Positions 1 through 8,097 of a stretch of 44,685 nucleotides of DNA are shown here, piece by piece. Within the stretch, counting starts at the first letter, position 1. Each line of letters starts with the position of its first letter. Origin of the DNA: an uncultured Candidatus Melainabacteria bacterium (lineage in GTDB: Bacteria > Cyanobacteriota > Vampirovibrionia > Gastranaerophilales > Gastranaerophilaceae); the NCBI GenBank assembly GCA_949915775.1, contig CATLEG010000005.1, positions 1 through 44,685 of the forward strand. The letters are read 5' to 3'. The translations under genes were made by a program, and so were the position numbers. The notes beneath the pieces were generated by a model that did not search any database, was not told the DNA's origin, and saw only the letters and a list, made by a program, of their open reading frames with translations.

Positions 1-1654
1 CCTGTGCTTGTTTCAATTGTTTCTGATTGCGAGATACTTCGGCTAAAGCCTCAGTATGACGTTTTATTTGTTCGGTTAAGGCTGTTATCTTTGCATCAAG
101 TTCTTTTACCGCATTTATCAAGGCATAAAACATGTCTTCTTTGCGGATTGTTAAAAAGCCGTCTGAACCCTTTTTCACAGCATTTGGAAAAACTTTTTGC
201 AAATCCTGTGCGATTACACCGACATGCGGAACTTTTTTGTCGTCTTTTTTGTATGTATAATTAAAAACTTTTAACTGACGAATTTTATCTAAACCGGAAG
301 TAGATTCTGTACCGACGTATTTTAATCGACGGTCGGATGGTAGATAAGGACCTCCAGCTCTGCTACCATGCCTTTTATAATACCCATCATTATCATACAA
401 TGGATACATATCAGTCATTAATGCTCCTGTTTCCATATGGTGAGTACGTAATCTAATATTTCCAGTATTAGTTGACAATTCGACATCACCATCAACTCTC
501 AAATTGCCTTTGATATATACAGTTGAGTTACTATTACCCAGATATACAATATCACTTGCATCAGAAGCTTCTGTACTGCCGCTTTCCGGACCAGAATTAG
601 CACCTATACACGTTTTGTTAGATCCGGTTACACCTGCACAAGCACCAAAACCTAATGCAGTATTATTAGATACATTAGTTGGTCCACTTACATCATATTG
701 ATAAGCATTAATTAATGCAGCGGCACCTACAGCTGTATTTTTTGACCCTGTTGCATTATCAAATAAAGCATCTAAACCAATCGCGACATTATCAATACCT
801 GTTGTATTTCCGCGTCCCGCTTGTTTACCTATAAATGTATTAGAATTCCCAGTTGTATTATGTAAGCCTGCCCAAACACCTAAAATAGTATTATCAACAC
901 CTGACGTATTATTTACCAAAGCCATATGACCAATAGCAGTATTTTGTTCTCCTAAAGTGTTATGATATAATGCTTGATTACCAATAGCAATATTGTTTTT
1001 AGCTGTAGTATTACTTCCCGCCATATAACCAATAGAAATTCCATAATCACCGCCAGACTTTGCACTATAACCCAAAACAACCGAATAATCACCTGTTGTT
1101 GAATCTCCGGATGTAGCACCTAAAGATGCATTATAACCAATTACAACACCGCCTTTTTTTAATGCTTTAGCGGAATTTCCTATCAATACTCCATAATCTG
1201 AACCAGGATTAACATTTTTTCCTAAAGCTGTTGTATTTGACCCAATTGTTGAAAGACCACTGGCAAAAGAACCTAACATCATACCATTTGATCCTAAATA
1301 CATATCAGCAGTTTTTGTTCCATTCAATTTGAAAGAAATTGCCGGTGTTGAGGTATTTGGAGTATTTATTATCAGTTTACCGGAATCGGTAGCCGCTTTT
1401 GTTGACTGACCTAACATTGCTGATTGGGTATCTTTTACCCCAAAATACGCATCTATACTATCCAAACCTGCCCAGCGCCATGGTGATGATTGACTGTTAT
1501 CTGAACGCATTTTGGTCGTCATTACTGGAGCCATTGCGGCCAATATTATACTCATTATCAAGAGCACAACCATCATTTCTGCTAACGTAAAGGCATTAAT
1601 ATTTCTAGCGTTAAAATTTTTATGCCAAAAATTAGCATAACTTAATATTTTCAT
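1..1654 (-). CDS. Prepilin-like protein with YadA-type head repeats and C-terminal S74 chaperone domain (partial)
   Basis: This ORF is absent from the supplied track because it runs off the window edge. I read it codon by codon: 551 codons with no stop (2-1654). The ATG at 1654 follows an AAAGGGATGGAAG ribosome site. Residues 1-21 are a short leader, then NAFTLAEMMVVLL begins a class III (type IV pilin) signal: Phe22 as first mature residue, Glu at +5, hydrophobic helix to about 48; the -1 residue is Ala, not the usual Gly. Residues about 130-385 are repeats of the kind NTAIGHMAL and NTFIGKQAG, typical of the YadA-like left-handed roll. From Ser440 comes SDRRLK, then PHVGVIAQDLQ, typical of the S74 intramolecular chaperone of phage tail spikes, with Ser440/Lys445 spaced like its autoproteolytic dyad. 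After that a coiled coil runs off the edge. Inferred: a pilus- or surface-displayed trimeric fibre. The domain reading is firm, the function is not. Confidence 0.8.
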   Translation of the reverse strand, partial: MKILSYANFWHKNFNARNINAFTLAEMMVVLLIMSIILAAMAPVMTTKMRSDNSQSSPWRWAGLDSIDAYFGVKDTQSAMLGQSTKAATDSGKLIINTPNTSTPAISFKLNGTKTADMYLGSNGMMLGSFASGLSTIGSNTTALGKNVNPGSDYGVLIGNSAKALKKGGVVIGYNASLGATSGDSTTGDYSVVLGYSAKSGGDYGISIGYMAGSNTTAKNNIAIGNQALYHNTLGEQNTAIGHMALVNNTSGVDNTILGVWAGLHNTTGNSNTFIGKQAGRGNTTGIDNVAIGLDALFDNATGSKNTAVGAAALINAYQYDVSGPTNVSNNTALGFGACAGVTGSNKTCIGANSGPESGSTEASDASDIVYLGNSNSTVYIKGNLRVDGDVELSTNTGNIRLRTHHMETGALMTDMYPLYDNDGYYKRHGSRAGGPYLPSDRRLKYVGTESTSGLDKIRQLKVFNYTYKKDDKKVPHVGVIAQDLQKVFPNAVKKGSDGFLTIRKEDMFYALINAVKELDAKITALTEQIKRHTEALAEVSRNQKQLKQAQ

Positions 1655-1716
1655 ACTTCCATCCCTTTCATTATTAATATTATAACGTATTTTTTAAAAA
1701 ATTCAAGTCATTAAAA

Positions 1717-2502
1717 TTATTTAAAATAGTATTCAATATCGGAATTTAAGTCTAATTTTTTCGCATTTTTTTTAAAAATTTTTGATTTTATACCCATTTT
1801 TGCGAGTCTGTATTGCAAACTTATTAGAAGTACGCCTAAACCGTATTTACATGAACGTACAAAATTAATTGATGAAGCTTCTTTAAAATATTTTGTAGGA
1901 CAAGATATTTCACCAATTTTATAATTATTATAAAAAAGAAGTGCTATTATTTCGTTATCAAAAATAAAATCATCATCACATTCAGCCAACGGTAAATTTT
2001 CCAGAACTTCTTTTGTAAACCCTCGAAAACCTGTATGATATTCTGATAGTTTTTCGCCTGTAAAAAAGTTTTCAAAACCTGTTAAAAACTTATTGGCAAA
2101 AAACTTATATAATGGCATTCCGCCTTTTAATGCTGAATTTCCAAGCATTCTTGATGCAAAAACAGCGTCGTATTGTCCAAAAGCCATCATACTTACAATC
2201 GCAGGTATAAGTTTTGGGGTGTATTGATAATCGGGATGCAGCATTACAACAATATCAGCTCCTGCTTTTAAAGCTGCTTTATAACAAGATTTTTGGTTTC
2301 CGCCATAACCTTTATTTTCTTTATGAACAATTGTTGTAATATTTAATTCTTTAGATACTTGTTTTGTATTATCCTGAGAATTGTCATCAACAAGAATAAC
2401 TTCATCGACGAAATCTTTATAAATTTCGTCATAAGTTTGTTTAAGTGTCTTCTCTGCATTATACGCAGGCATTATTACAACTATTTTTTTATTATTTAGC
2501 AT
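1717..2502 (-). CDS. Family 2 glycosyltransferase (polyprenyl-phosphate sugar transferase-like)
   Basis: 261 aa. The GT-A fold of family 2 is visible: VVIMPAYNAEKTL at the N-terminus, the nucleotide-binding VDDNSQDNT near residue 40, the donor-loop segment HPDYQYTP near residue 100, and the acceptor-side GFRGF and DDDFIFDNEI. It resembles DPM1-type enzymes that transfer a sugar to a polyprenyl phosphate, but it lacks the C-terminal membrane helices of the GtrB/ArnC kind, so it probably acts at the inner face of the membrane as a soluble or peripheral enzyme. The start is preceded by AAGGGTAAAAA, and that ribosome site lies inside the last unit of a triplicated 92-bp repeat. Donor and acceptor sugars cannot be read from sequence. 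Confidence 0.85.
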   Translation of the reverse strand: MLNNKKIVVIMPAYNAEKTLKQTYDEIYKDFVDEVILVDDNSQDNTKQVSKELNITTIVHKENKGYGGNQKSCYKAALKAGADIVVMLHPDYQYTPKLIPAIVSMMAFGQYDAVFASRMLGNSALKGGMPLYKFFANKFLTGFENFFTGEKLSEYHTGFRGFTKEVLENLPLAECDDDFIFDNEIIALLFYNNYKIGEISCPTKYFKEASSINFVRSCKYGLGVLLISLQYRLAKMGIKSKIFKKNAKKLDLNSDIEYYFK

Positions 2503-2507
2503 TTTTT

Positions 2508-2783
2508 ACCCTTGGGCGGCTCATATAAAGCTTTATCGAATCTTTTACTATTTTCCAAACCGCCTACTGTGTTATTTTATCATAAATCGTTGACAATTTA
2601 CCCTTGGGCGGCTCATATAAAGTTTTACCGAATCTTTTATTATTTTCCAAACCGCCTACTGTGTTATTTTATCATAAATCGTTGACAATTTACCCTTGGG
2701 CGACTCATATAAAGTTTTACCGAATCTTTTATTATTTTCCAAACCGCCTACTGTGTCATTTTACTAGGAATCATTAGAAAATT
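2508..2783. repeat. Three tandem copies of a 92-bp unit (leader of the glycosyltransferase gene)
   Basis: The motif ACCCTTGGGCG begins at 2508, 2600 and 2692, giving an exact 92-bp period and three nearly identical units. Read on the minus strand, each unit carries a GGCGG...CCGCC inverted pair and ends in an AAGGGTAAA ribosome-site-like segment; the unit nearest the gene supplies the ribosome site of the glycosyltransferase. The array fills the 320-bp gap to hpf, and no other gene is visible there. Confidence 0.9.
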
Positions 2784-2796
2784 TTCGAATCTTTTA

Positions 2797-2824
2797 ATTT
2801 AAAAAAGGCGCCTTTCGGCACCTT
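2797..2824 (-). terminator. Intrinsic terminator of hpf
   Basis: On the minus strand GGTGCC-GAAA-GGCGCC-TTTTTT forms a short GC-rich stem (one G-U pair) with a tetraloop and a U-run. It starts at the hpf stop codon. Confidence 0.85.
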
Positions 2825-3176
2825 ATTCTTCTACTGTTTCTGCAACATCTTCTGTTCTGATAGAAGATTTGTCTGAACCTAAGCTTTTTTCTTTGAATTT
2901 TTTAACTTGTCTGTCAAGTTTATCAGCTAATAAATCAATGCTTTCATACATAGAATCAGCTGATTCTTCGCAACGAACAACATCTCCAGAATTCAATTTA
3001 CAGCTTACTTCAGCTACGTGTTTTCCTGATGCTGACGGATTTTTAATTACGGACAACACTACATCAATTCCTTGAATCTGATCGTAATGATTTGCTACTT
3101 TGCCGACTTTTTCTTTAACATAAGCTTTAATAGCATCTGTAATTTCAATGTTTCTTCCGTTTACATAAATGTGCAT
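2823..3176 (-). CDS. hpf: Ribosome hibernation promoting factor (short HPF/RaiA family)
   Basis: 117 aa. It begins MHIYVNGRNIEITDAIKAYV, the usual opening of the HPF/RaiA fold, and continues with the beta strands and the conserved helix ending in LADKLDRQVKKFKEK. The family binds the 30S subunit across the mRNA and tRNA sites in stationary phase and promotes inactive ribosomes. A short acidic tail (residues 100-117) follows the domain; the long-form dimerisation domain usual in photosynthetic cyanobacteria (LrtA) is missing. It is single-gene, with an AGGAGGTT ribosome site and its own terminator. Confidence 0.92.
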   Translation of the reverse strand: MHIYVNGRNIEITDAIKAYVKEKVGKVANHYDQIQGIDVVLSVIKNPSASGKHVAEVSCKLNSGDVVRCEESADSMYESIDLLADKLDRQVKKFKEKSLGSDKSSIRTEDVAETVEE

Positions 3177-3244
3177 GTGAACCTCCTATAACATACTGCT
3201 TGTATATTATAACACATATAATCGGATTTTTAAAGTCCTAAAAT

Positions 3245-3490
3245 TTATTCTTCAACAATAAATTGCTGTAATTCAACATTAGGAGTACCGATAACACGCA
3301 CCAATTCCAGTACAGATGCTTTCATCTGGCATTTTTGAGAAGAACCGCTAAAGAAGTCTTTATAGAAACATCCTTCGCAATTGCAACCTCTTTTATAACA
3401 TTCAAGAGCCGTTGGAGTCCATCTTCTGACCGCTACTGCTCTACCCATATCCCTACTTCTAAACAATTTATTCTCCAATCTCTTACCCAA
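3245..3490 (-). CDS. Small Cys-rich conserved protein, possible metal-binding
   Basis: 81 aa as tracked, from a TTG. Four cysteines form the core: ECYKRGCNCEGCFYK, with another in SSQKCQMK. This suggests a small Zn or Fe-S binding fold. The Arg/Trp-rich stretch VAVRRWTPTALECY looks conserved, but I cannot name the family. The start is uncertain: the tracked TTG (3490) has a poor ribosome site, a TTG at 3466 has GGAG six bases upstream, and an ATG lies at 3448. Upstream the same frame stays open and protein-like (GITWLPDLG) until two consecutive stops, TAG TGA, at 3533-3538. Confidence 0.65.
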   Translation of the reverse strand: MGKRLENKLFRSRDMGRAVAVRRWTPTALECYKRGCNCEGCFYKDFFSGSSQKCQMKASVLELVRVIGTPNVELQQFIVEE

Positions 3491-3589
3491 ATCCGGTAAC
3501 CAGGTTATTCCCTTGTCCCCATTAGAGATGTGTCACTATACCAGTGCCCCATGCCTTAATAACTGCGGGTTTTCACCTCTCATATTTAC
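3491..3589 (-). promoter_or_regulatory. Candidate structured 5' leader of the Cys-rich protein
   Basis: The minus-strand leader of about 95 nt can form a long imperfect hairpin: AACC/GGTT and AGTTATT/AATAACCT arms enclose a small CACT-GGTAT-AGTG hairpin. The apical part has G-rich runs (GGCATGGGG, AATGGGGAC). A 15-codon reading frame starting ATGAGAGGTGAA begins at the presumed transcription start and ends at the tandem stops. It could be a cis-regulatory element or a small RNA. It does not match any riboswitch core I know. Confidence 0.4.
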
Positions 3590-3617
3590 ATTATAAAAAA
3601 TCAGAAAATTATTTCAA
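3590..3617 (-). promoter_or_regulatory. Sigma-70-type promoter of the Cys-rich protein leader
   Basis: Minus strand: -35 TTGAAA (3612-3617), 16-bp spacer, -10 TATAAT (3590-3595). Transcription would start near 3583. The stretch from here to the upstream gene (3618-3737) has no visible gene. Confidence 0.65.
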
Positions 3618-3730
3618 GGGAAGACCATGTGATTGTGAATATTTGTAACAAACCCCGTTATCTGGGCTGTATAGGGAGTTTTCAAAAGTCAATCATGCCG
3701 GAAATTAAGCTATTACATGATTTGCGGAAT

Positions 3731-3768
3731 AAAAAACATGAAACCATGCTCATGGCATGGTTTTTCAT
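3731..3768. terminator. Hairpin terminator downstream of the amidohydrolase gene
   Basis: AACCATGC-TCATG-GCATGGTT forms a perfect 8-bp stem with T-runs on both sides, so it can work in either direction. On the minus strand it ends the rimI-bioY-amidohydrolase transcript. Confidence 0.75.
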
Positions 3769-3808
3769 GATTTTATGAACTATTAAGATTTGTAAAACTT
3801 ACAAATTT

Positions 3809-4921
3809 CTATTGTTTTGGCGGGTTTGAATTTTCTTTTTTTATTAAAAATTTATCCAATAAAACACCTACACCCAAAGCTACCACTCCACCAACAACAA
3901 ACCAGCCTTTGTGGATAGATTTTTTTATTTCTTTTTTTACATTTTTAATTGTTTTTCTTGCTTCTTGACCAAGATCAAAAATCTCTTCTGAATTTGGTTG
4001 TGCCCATGTTTTATTTACAAATAAATTCTCTGCATTACCGCTAAATATTTTATTTAAAGCTTTTTCCGCTTCTTCAGGTTTGTCTTTGTAAAATTCTTTT
4101 ATAGTATTCTCAATAAATCCTACAAATTTTCCATATTCTTCTTTAGTTCCCATTTCAGAAATTGGCGTGTCTGAGCCAAACATAATTCTATTTTCACCAA
4201 TTTTTTCAAGTGCTTGTTTTAAAATTCCTTTGTTAGTTTCTGCATTGTTACCCATTCCGGTGAGCCATGAAATATCTACAAACAAATTCGCTTCCCCTGT
4301 TTTTATGGCTTTTGAAATATCATCAATAGTTTTTGTCATCTGCTCAGGATTTGCCATCAAATCAATATGATAAAGAACAACAGGATGATTTGGATGTTTT
4401 TTTGCAAGTTTTATAATTTGTTCCGGATCAGATTTTCCGTCAGTTACTGAGTGAAATACACTTGGCAATCTTTTTTCTTGCGCAAGATTCATATATTGAG
4501 AATAAATTTCAAAATTATCCTTTATCGGCATATTTGTGTTTGACGGATGAAACTTCATGCCGTAAAATTCTCCGGACTCAAGTGCTTGAGTTATTGCACT
4601 AGTATCTTTTGAAATTCCAGGCTGACAGCTAATTAGCGGGTATAATTTTACCTTTTCATTACCTGAAAGTTTTGCCATTTCTTTAGCATTATCAACTTCT
4701 GATTGAAAAATATCACTGTCAAGAGCACTTAAACCGGACAAAGAACTTACCATTACACCTTTAACATTATGAGGCTCAACTGTAGATATAATATTATTGA
4801 CAGAATAATCCATTAATTTATTGCCATGCATACCATCATACATCTTACCCACATGTCCATGTACATCAAAAATTTCTCTGTTTCCTTTGAATGCAAATCC
4901 TGAAATACCTTGAATCTTCAT
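3809..4921 (-). CDS. Amidohydrolase-2 family metal-dependent hydrolase with C-terminal membrane anchor
   Basis: 370 aa. Residues about 15-310 form an amidohydrolase TIM barrel of the COG2159 type: the HxH-like metal site in DVHGHVG, the mid-barrel YGMKFHPSN and VFHSVTDG, and the catalytic-Asp strand IMFGSDTP. The C-terminus adds a basic linker and one membrane helix (GWFVVGGVVALGVGVLLDKF), unusual for this family, so the enzyme is probably tethered to the membrane. The N-terminus ISGFAFKGN has the F-x-G-K-like motif seen in other proteins of this window. It is the last gene of an operon 11 nt after bioY. The substrate is unknown. Confidence 0.75.
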   Translation of the reverse strand: MKIQGISGFAFKGNREIFDVHGHVGKMYDGMHGNKLMDYSVNNIISTVEPHNVKGVMVSSLSGLSALDSDIFQSEVDNAKEMAKLSGNEKVKLYPLISCQPGISKDTSAITQALESGEFYGMKFHPSNTNMPIKDNFEIYSQYMNLAQEKRLPSVFHSVTDGKSDPEQIIKLAKKHPNHPVVLYHIDLMANPEQMTKTIDDISKAIKTGEANLFVDISWLTGMGNNAETNKGILKQALEKIGENRIMFGSDTPISEMGTKEEYGKFVGFIENTIKEFYKDKPEEAEKALNKIFSGNAENLFVNKTWAQPNSEEIFDLGQEARKTIKNVKKEIKKSIHKGWFVVGGVVALGVGVLLDKFLIKKENSNPPKQ

Positions 4922-4932
4922 AAACTAACTCC

Positions 4933-5586
4933 TTACATAAAAAACCACAAGATTATTTTAGCATATCTTGCTAAAAATACAAGTGCAAATGAGAATATTA
5001 AATCGTATATAATTTTAATACCGCTTTGAGCAGCAATCCAGCCGCTCATAAATGTCCAGCCTTCATGTTTAAGTCCGGCGATAAAAAGCATATATAAAAC
5101 ACCAATTAAATGAATTGTTAACACTCCGACTAAAACCGCATGTAAAATATTTCGATTGGAAAATCCGCTTTTTAAAATTGAACCTGCAAAAAATACTGCC
5201 GGAATATATGCCAGAATATAACCAAAACCATATTCAAAAATATATTTTGGCCCGCCTCCAAGTGCAAAAACAGGAATTACAAAAAGACCGAGTAAAATAT
5301 AAGTTAAAATTGCCGCAATACCATATTTTCTGCCTAAAAAAGCACCAACAAACATTACGACAGGAATTTGCGGTATAAATTTATATGTATAAATAAAGTC
5401 AAGAATATTAAGATTTCCACCGCTAAATATATCTTTTGGAATAATAAAATGTGTAATATTTAGCTGTAAAAATGTAGAAATAATTATTAAAAAAATACAA
5501 CAAAGAATTAAAAGCAAACTTCCAATACTGAATCTAATCCCCTCAACTTGTTTTTTTACAACTTTTTTTACAACTTTATCTGTCAT
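4933..5586 (-). CDS. bioY: BioY-family biotin transporter (ECF substrate-binding component)
   Basis: 217 aa, hydrophobic with about six membrane helices after a basic N-terminus (VVKKVVKKQ). The segment ALGGGPKYIFEYGFGYILAY matches the Gly-rich BioY signature, and the length fits. BioY captures biotin, alone or with an ECF energising module; no EcfA or EcfT genes are nearby. The start overlaps the end of rimI by 11 nt, showing translational coupling. Confidence 0.8.
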   Translation of the reverse strand: MTDKVVKKVVKKQVEGIRFSIGSLLLILCCIFLIIISTFLQLNITHFIIPKDIFSGGNLNILDFIYTYKFIPQIPVVMFVGAFLGRKYGIAAILTYILLGLFVIPVFALGGGPKYIFEYGFGYILAYIPAVFFAGSILKSGFSNRNILHAVLVGVLTIHLIGVLYMLFIAGLKHEGWTFMSGWIAAQSGIKIIYDLIFSFALVFLARYAKIILWFFM

Positions 5587-6103
5587 AACAAATTTTCCCG
5601 TTTAATTCTAAAACTCTTTTGTCAAAATTCGATTTAAATTTATCGTAAAAAATATTTTCAGTCCACATAATAAGAGCATCTTCGTTATTATCTTGATAGT
5701 AACCTTTTCTTATACCTAATGATTTAAAGCCGTATTTTTCGTAAAGTGCAATCGCGGCAGTATTTCCGGCACGAACTTCAAGAGTAATAAATTTAACCAT
5801 ATTTTTATAACAAGTATCAATAATAGTTTTTAAAAGTGCTTCGGCAATATGGTTTCTTCTATATTTTGGAGTTACAGCAATATTTGTAACATGAGCTTCT
5901 TCAAGAATCTGCCAGCAGCCGGCATAAGCTACTAATTCACCATCTTCGCTAAATACGCTGAAATATTTAGCAAGACTATTAGATAATTCACTTAAAAATG
6001 AATCTTTAGACCAATGATGCGGCCCATAGCATAGTGCTTCTATATCTATAATTTTATCAACATCCGATTTTTCCATCGGTTTAATTTTTACAGATAAATT
6101 CAT
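5576..6103 (-). CDS. rimI: RimI-like GNAT N-acetyltransferase
   Basis: 175 aa. GNAT features in order: the N-terminal DVDKIIDIEALCYG, the beta-4 strand HVTNIAVTPKYRR, the acetyl-CoA loop RRNHIAEALL, and LEVRAGNTAAIALYEKYGFKSLGIRKGYY, which is highly characteristic of RimI (N-terminal alanine acetylation of ribosomal protein S18). The substrate is inferred; an S18 gene (rpsR) occurs in this window but is unlinked. It is the first gene of the rimI-bioY-amidohydrolase operon. Confidence 0.85.
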   Translation of the reverse strand: MNLSVKIKPMEKSDVDKIIDIEALCYGPHHWSKDSFLSELSNSLAKYFSVFSEDGELVAYAGCWQILEEAHVTNIAVTPKYRRNHIAEALLKTIIDTCYKNMVKFITLEVRAGNTAAIALYEKYGFKSLGIRKGYYQDNNEDALIMWTENIFYDKFKSNFDKRVLELNGKICYDR

Positions 6104-6210
6104 AAATTAATCATATCATACAAATTGACCGACAGCAATTTATTAACTTTTATTTACCTCTTGATTAAATGTGGACAATATGCTAGAATTCTTAGTAAAG
6201 AGGGAAAATG

Positions 6211-6275
6211 GGAACGAGCGTTCGTTAGATCCTGAAACAAGTTCAGGATGACTAGAAAGCGAAGTGACTGACCAA
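6211..6275. repeat. Palindromic intergenic repeat (GATCCTGAAACAAGTTCAGGATGAC type)
   Basis: TCCTGAAACAAGTTCAGGA is a strong inverted repeat, with looser flanking arms (GAACGAGCGTTCG, AAGCGAAGTGACTGACC). It belongs to the same family as 7971-8039, 10375-10441, 28956-29016 and 44639-44666. Confidence 0.7.
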
Positions 6276-6316
6276 GATATACAAAATACCATGGAAATCA
6301 ACAAAGAGGGTAAAAA

Positions 6317-7189
6317 ATGAAGAATATCGTTGTTTATACAGACCAAAATGAATCAAAATTAGCTGATGTATTAGCTCAAATAGAAGATTCAAATGTAAGA
6401 ATTGAGAATGCTGATAATCTTAAAGATTATGAGACACTAAATCCCGGATTAGTTGTTATAGAAAGTGTTCCTAATATTAAAGATGTTCTAATGACAACAA
6501 AATTCAAAGTGCCTGCCTTATTTATAGGAAATGTTTTTAAAGGTTCTACAGTAAGAGCGGTTATTTTTGATTTTATCAATACTCCGGTTGATAATATGGA
6601 ACTTGTAATAAGAGCAAATGCACTTTTAAAATATAAAGAATTACGTGACAAATTAAAAGTTGTTTCAACAACTGACGAATTGACAGGTTTACATAACAGA
6701 AAATACATGCAGGAACGCCTTGAACAGGAAATCTCTCGTGCAAAACGTTATGGAAACCAACTTTCTTGTCTTTTATTTGATTTAGACTTCTTTAAAGTTG
6801 TTAATGATATTTACGGTTATGAATGGGGCGATGTATTACTACGTTCTATTGCTGACAAACTTAAACAATTAATCAGAAAAGAAGATATTTTAACACGTTA
6901 TGGTGATGAAGAATTTTTATTAATCCTTCCAAATACTTCTGAAGAAAATGCATTCTTATTTGCAGAAAGATTTAGACGTGATATAGAAAAAATGGAATTC
7001 ATTCCGGCAGGTGAAGAAGAAAGACATCCGATTACAATTTCAGGCGGAATTTCTACATATCCTTGTATTGAAGATACAAATGAAGATGCTAATACAATTA
7101 TACGTTATGCAGAACATGCTTTGTATAATGCAAAAAAACGCGGTAAAAACAAAATTGTCCAATTTTCAAAATTAAATTTAGGTGAATAA
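6317..7189 (+). CDS. Response-regulator-like protein with diverged GGDEF domain
   Basis: 290 aa. Residues 1-115 resemble a receiver domain, but the phospho-acceptor strand reads LVVIES (Glu in place of Asp), so it is probably not phosphorylated. Residues 120-285 are a complete GGDEF domain: STTDELTGLHNRKYM, LLFDLDFFKVVNDIYGYEWGD, the active loop, ISGGIST and ALYNAKKRGKNKI. The active loop reads RYGDEEF, so the second Gly of GG(D/E)EF is Asp. It may be a weak cyclase or a GTP or c-di-GMP sensor. Its stop overlaps the tracked start of the next gene, so the two are probably co-transcribed. Confidence 0.85.
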   Translation: MKNIVVYTDQNESKLADVLAQIEDSNVRIENADNLKDYETLNPGLVVIESVPNIKDVLMTTKFKVPALFIGNVFKGSTVRAVIFDFINTPVDNMELVIRANALLKYKELRDKLKVVSTTDELTGLHNRKYMQERLEQEISRAKRYGNQLSCLLFDLDFFKVVNDIYGYEWGDVLLRSIADKLKQLIRKEDILTRYGDEEFLLILPNTSEENAFLFAERFRRDIEKMEFIPAGEEERHPITISGGISTYPCIEDTNEDANTIIRYAEHALYNAKKRGKNKIVQFSKLNLGE

Positions 7190-7199
7190 GGAACAAATT

Positions 7200-7922
7200 A
7201 TGAAAAAGAATATTTTATTACTAATGGTTATGCTGCTATCAACTGTTACAGCTAATGCTGTGAACTGGCAATTTATTCCAAATGACAACAATATGAATTT
7301 GATGATTGATGAAGATTCTGTCAGATATATCAACAATAACGAAACTTATTATGCAATAAGATTTAAAGTTTTAGATAATCCTGAAAAAGTTGCATATATA
7401 AAATCAAATTCAGAAACTGGTTACATTGGTATAATTGAAACTGGAGATTATACTGAAAAATCTTATAAACCGCATTCTGTATTTTATAATGCACATGTAT
7501 TTATGAAACCATTAAAAGAAGATTCTTTCCTCACATATGCAAACGATTATGTATCGAGTTTGCTTATTGACAGCAATATTGCAGAAAATATAAACGATGA
7601 AGAAAATATTAAACCTGTATCTTATAAAGGACTTGATACACAGGCATTTCTTGCGCAGGTAAGAAGTAAGTTATGGCAAAATTGGAATCCGCCTAAAAAT
7701 AATGTAAATGCAACAATTATGGTTACATTAGGCACAGACGGAAGTTTGCAAAATTATAAATTTACAAAAGAATCAGGTGATGAAGAAACAGACAGATCTA
7801 TTATAAGTGCAATTGAACAAACTGTACCATATATAAAATTTCCTCATTCAGTTAAAAATAGCAGTGCTGCAAATTTCCAATTTACATTTGATAAAAAATT
7901 GTTTAAAAAATCTGTTTATTAA
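7200..7922 (+). CDS. Secreted protein with TonB C-terminal-like domain
   Basis: 240 aa from ATG 7200, chosen over the tracked start because AAGGA lies seven bases upstream and the protein then begins with a clean signal peptide (KKNILLLMVMLLSTVTANA). Residues about 150-235 look like a TonB C-terminal domain: KLWQNWNPPKNN, GTDGSLQNYKFTKESGD, and YIKFPHS. There is no transmembrane anchor or proline-rich linker, so it is not a canonical TonB; TonB-fold domains of this kind also occur in other periplasmic proteins. It sits directly behind the GGDEF gene. Confidence 0.65.
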   Translation: MKKNILLLMVMLLSTVTANAVNWQFIPNDNNMNLMIDEDSVRYINNNETYYAIRFKVLDNPEKVAYIKSNSETGYIGIIETGDYTEKSYKPHSVFYNAHVFMKPLKEDSFLTYANDYVSSLLIDSNIAENINDEENIKPVSYKGLDTQAFLAQVRSKLWQNWNPPKNNVNATIMVTLGTDGSLQNYKFTKESGDEETDRSIISAIEQTVPYIKFPHSVKNSSAANFQFTFDKKLFKKSVY

Positions 7923-7931
7923 AAATAAAGG

Positions 7932-8079
7932 ATTTATATACAAGTTTACACTAAATAATAATAAGACAATGTCATTCTGAGCATAGCGAAGAATCTATAA
8001 TAAAAAAGAGATTCTTCGGGCTAAAGCCCTCAGAATGACCTAATTCTGCTTATCTCTTGTATAAACTTGTATATAAGTT
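7932..8079. mobile_element. MITE-like element with terminal inverted repeats, copy 1
   Basis: The left end ATTTATATACAAGTTTACAC and the right end, read in reverse as TTATATACAAGTTTATACA, form imperfect terminal inverted repeats. They enclose a second palindrome, GTCATTCTGAGC...CAGAATGAC (7971-8039). It lies just after a stop codon, as does the second copy at 28919-29052. Confidence 0.75.
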
Positions 8080-8097
8080 CCCAAAATAATTTGACGA

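Noticed and set aside
2823-3176. Long-form HPF as in photosynthetic cyanobacteria
   Set aside because: The C-terminal dimerisation domain is absent; the protein ends after a short acidic tail.
3500-3585. Plus strand GCCTTAATAACTGCG looks like part of the 3' half of proteobacterial 6S RNA
   Set aside because: No plus-strand promoter was found, the strong promoter is on the other strand, and the element would overlap the upstream end of a protein-like frame. The similarity is too short to call.
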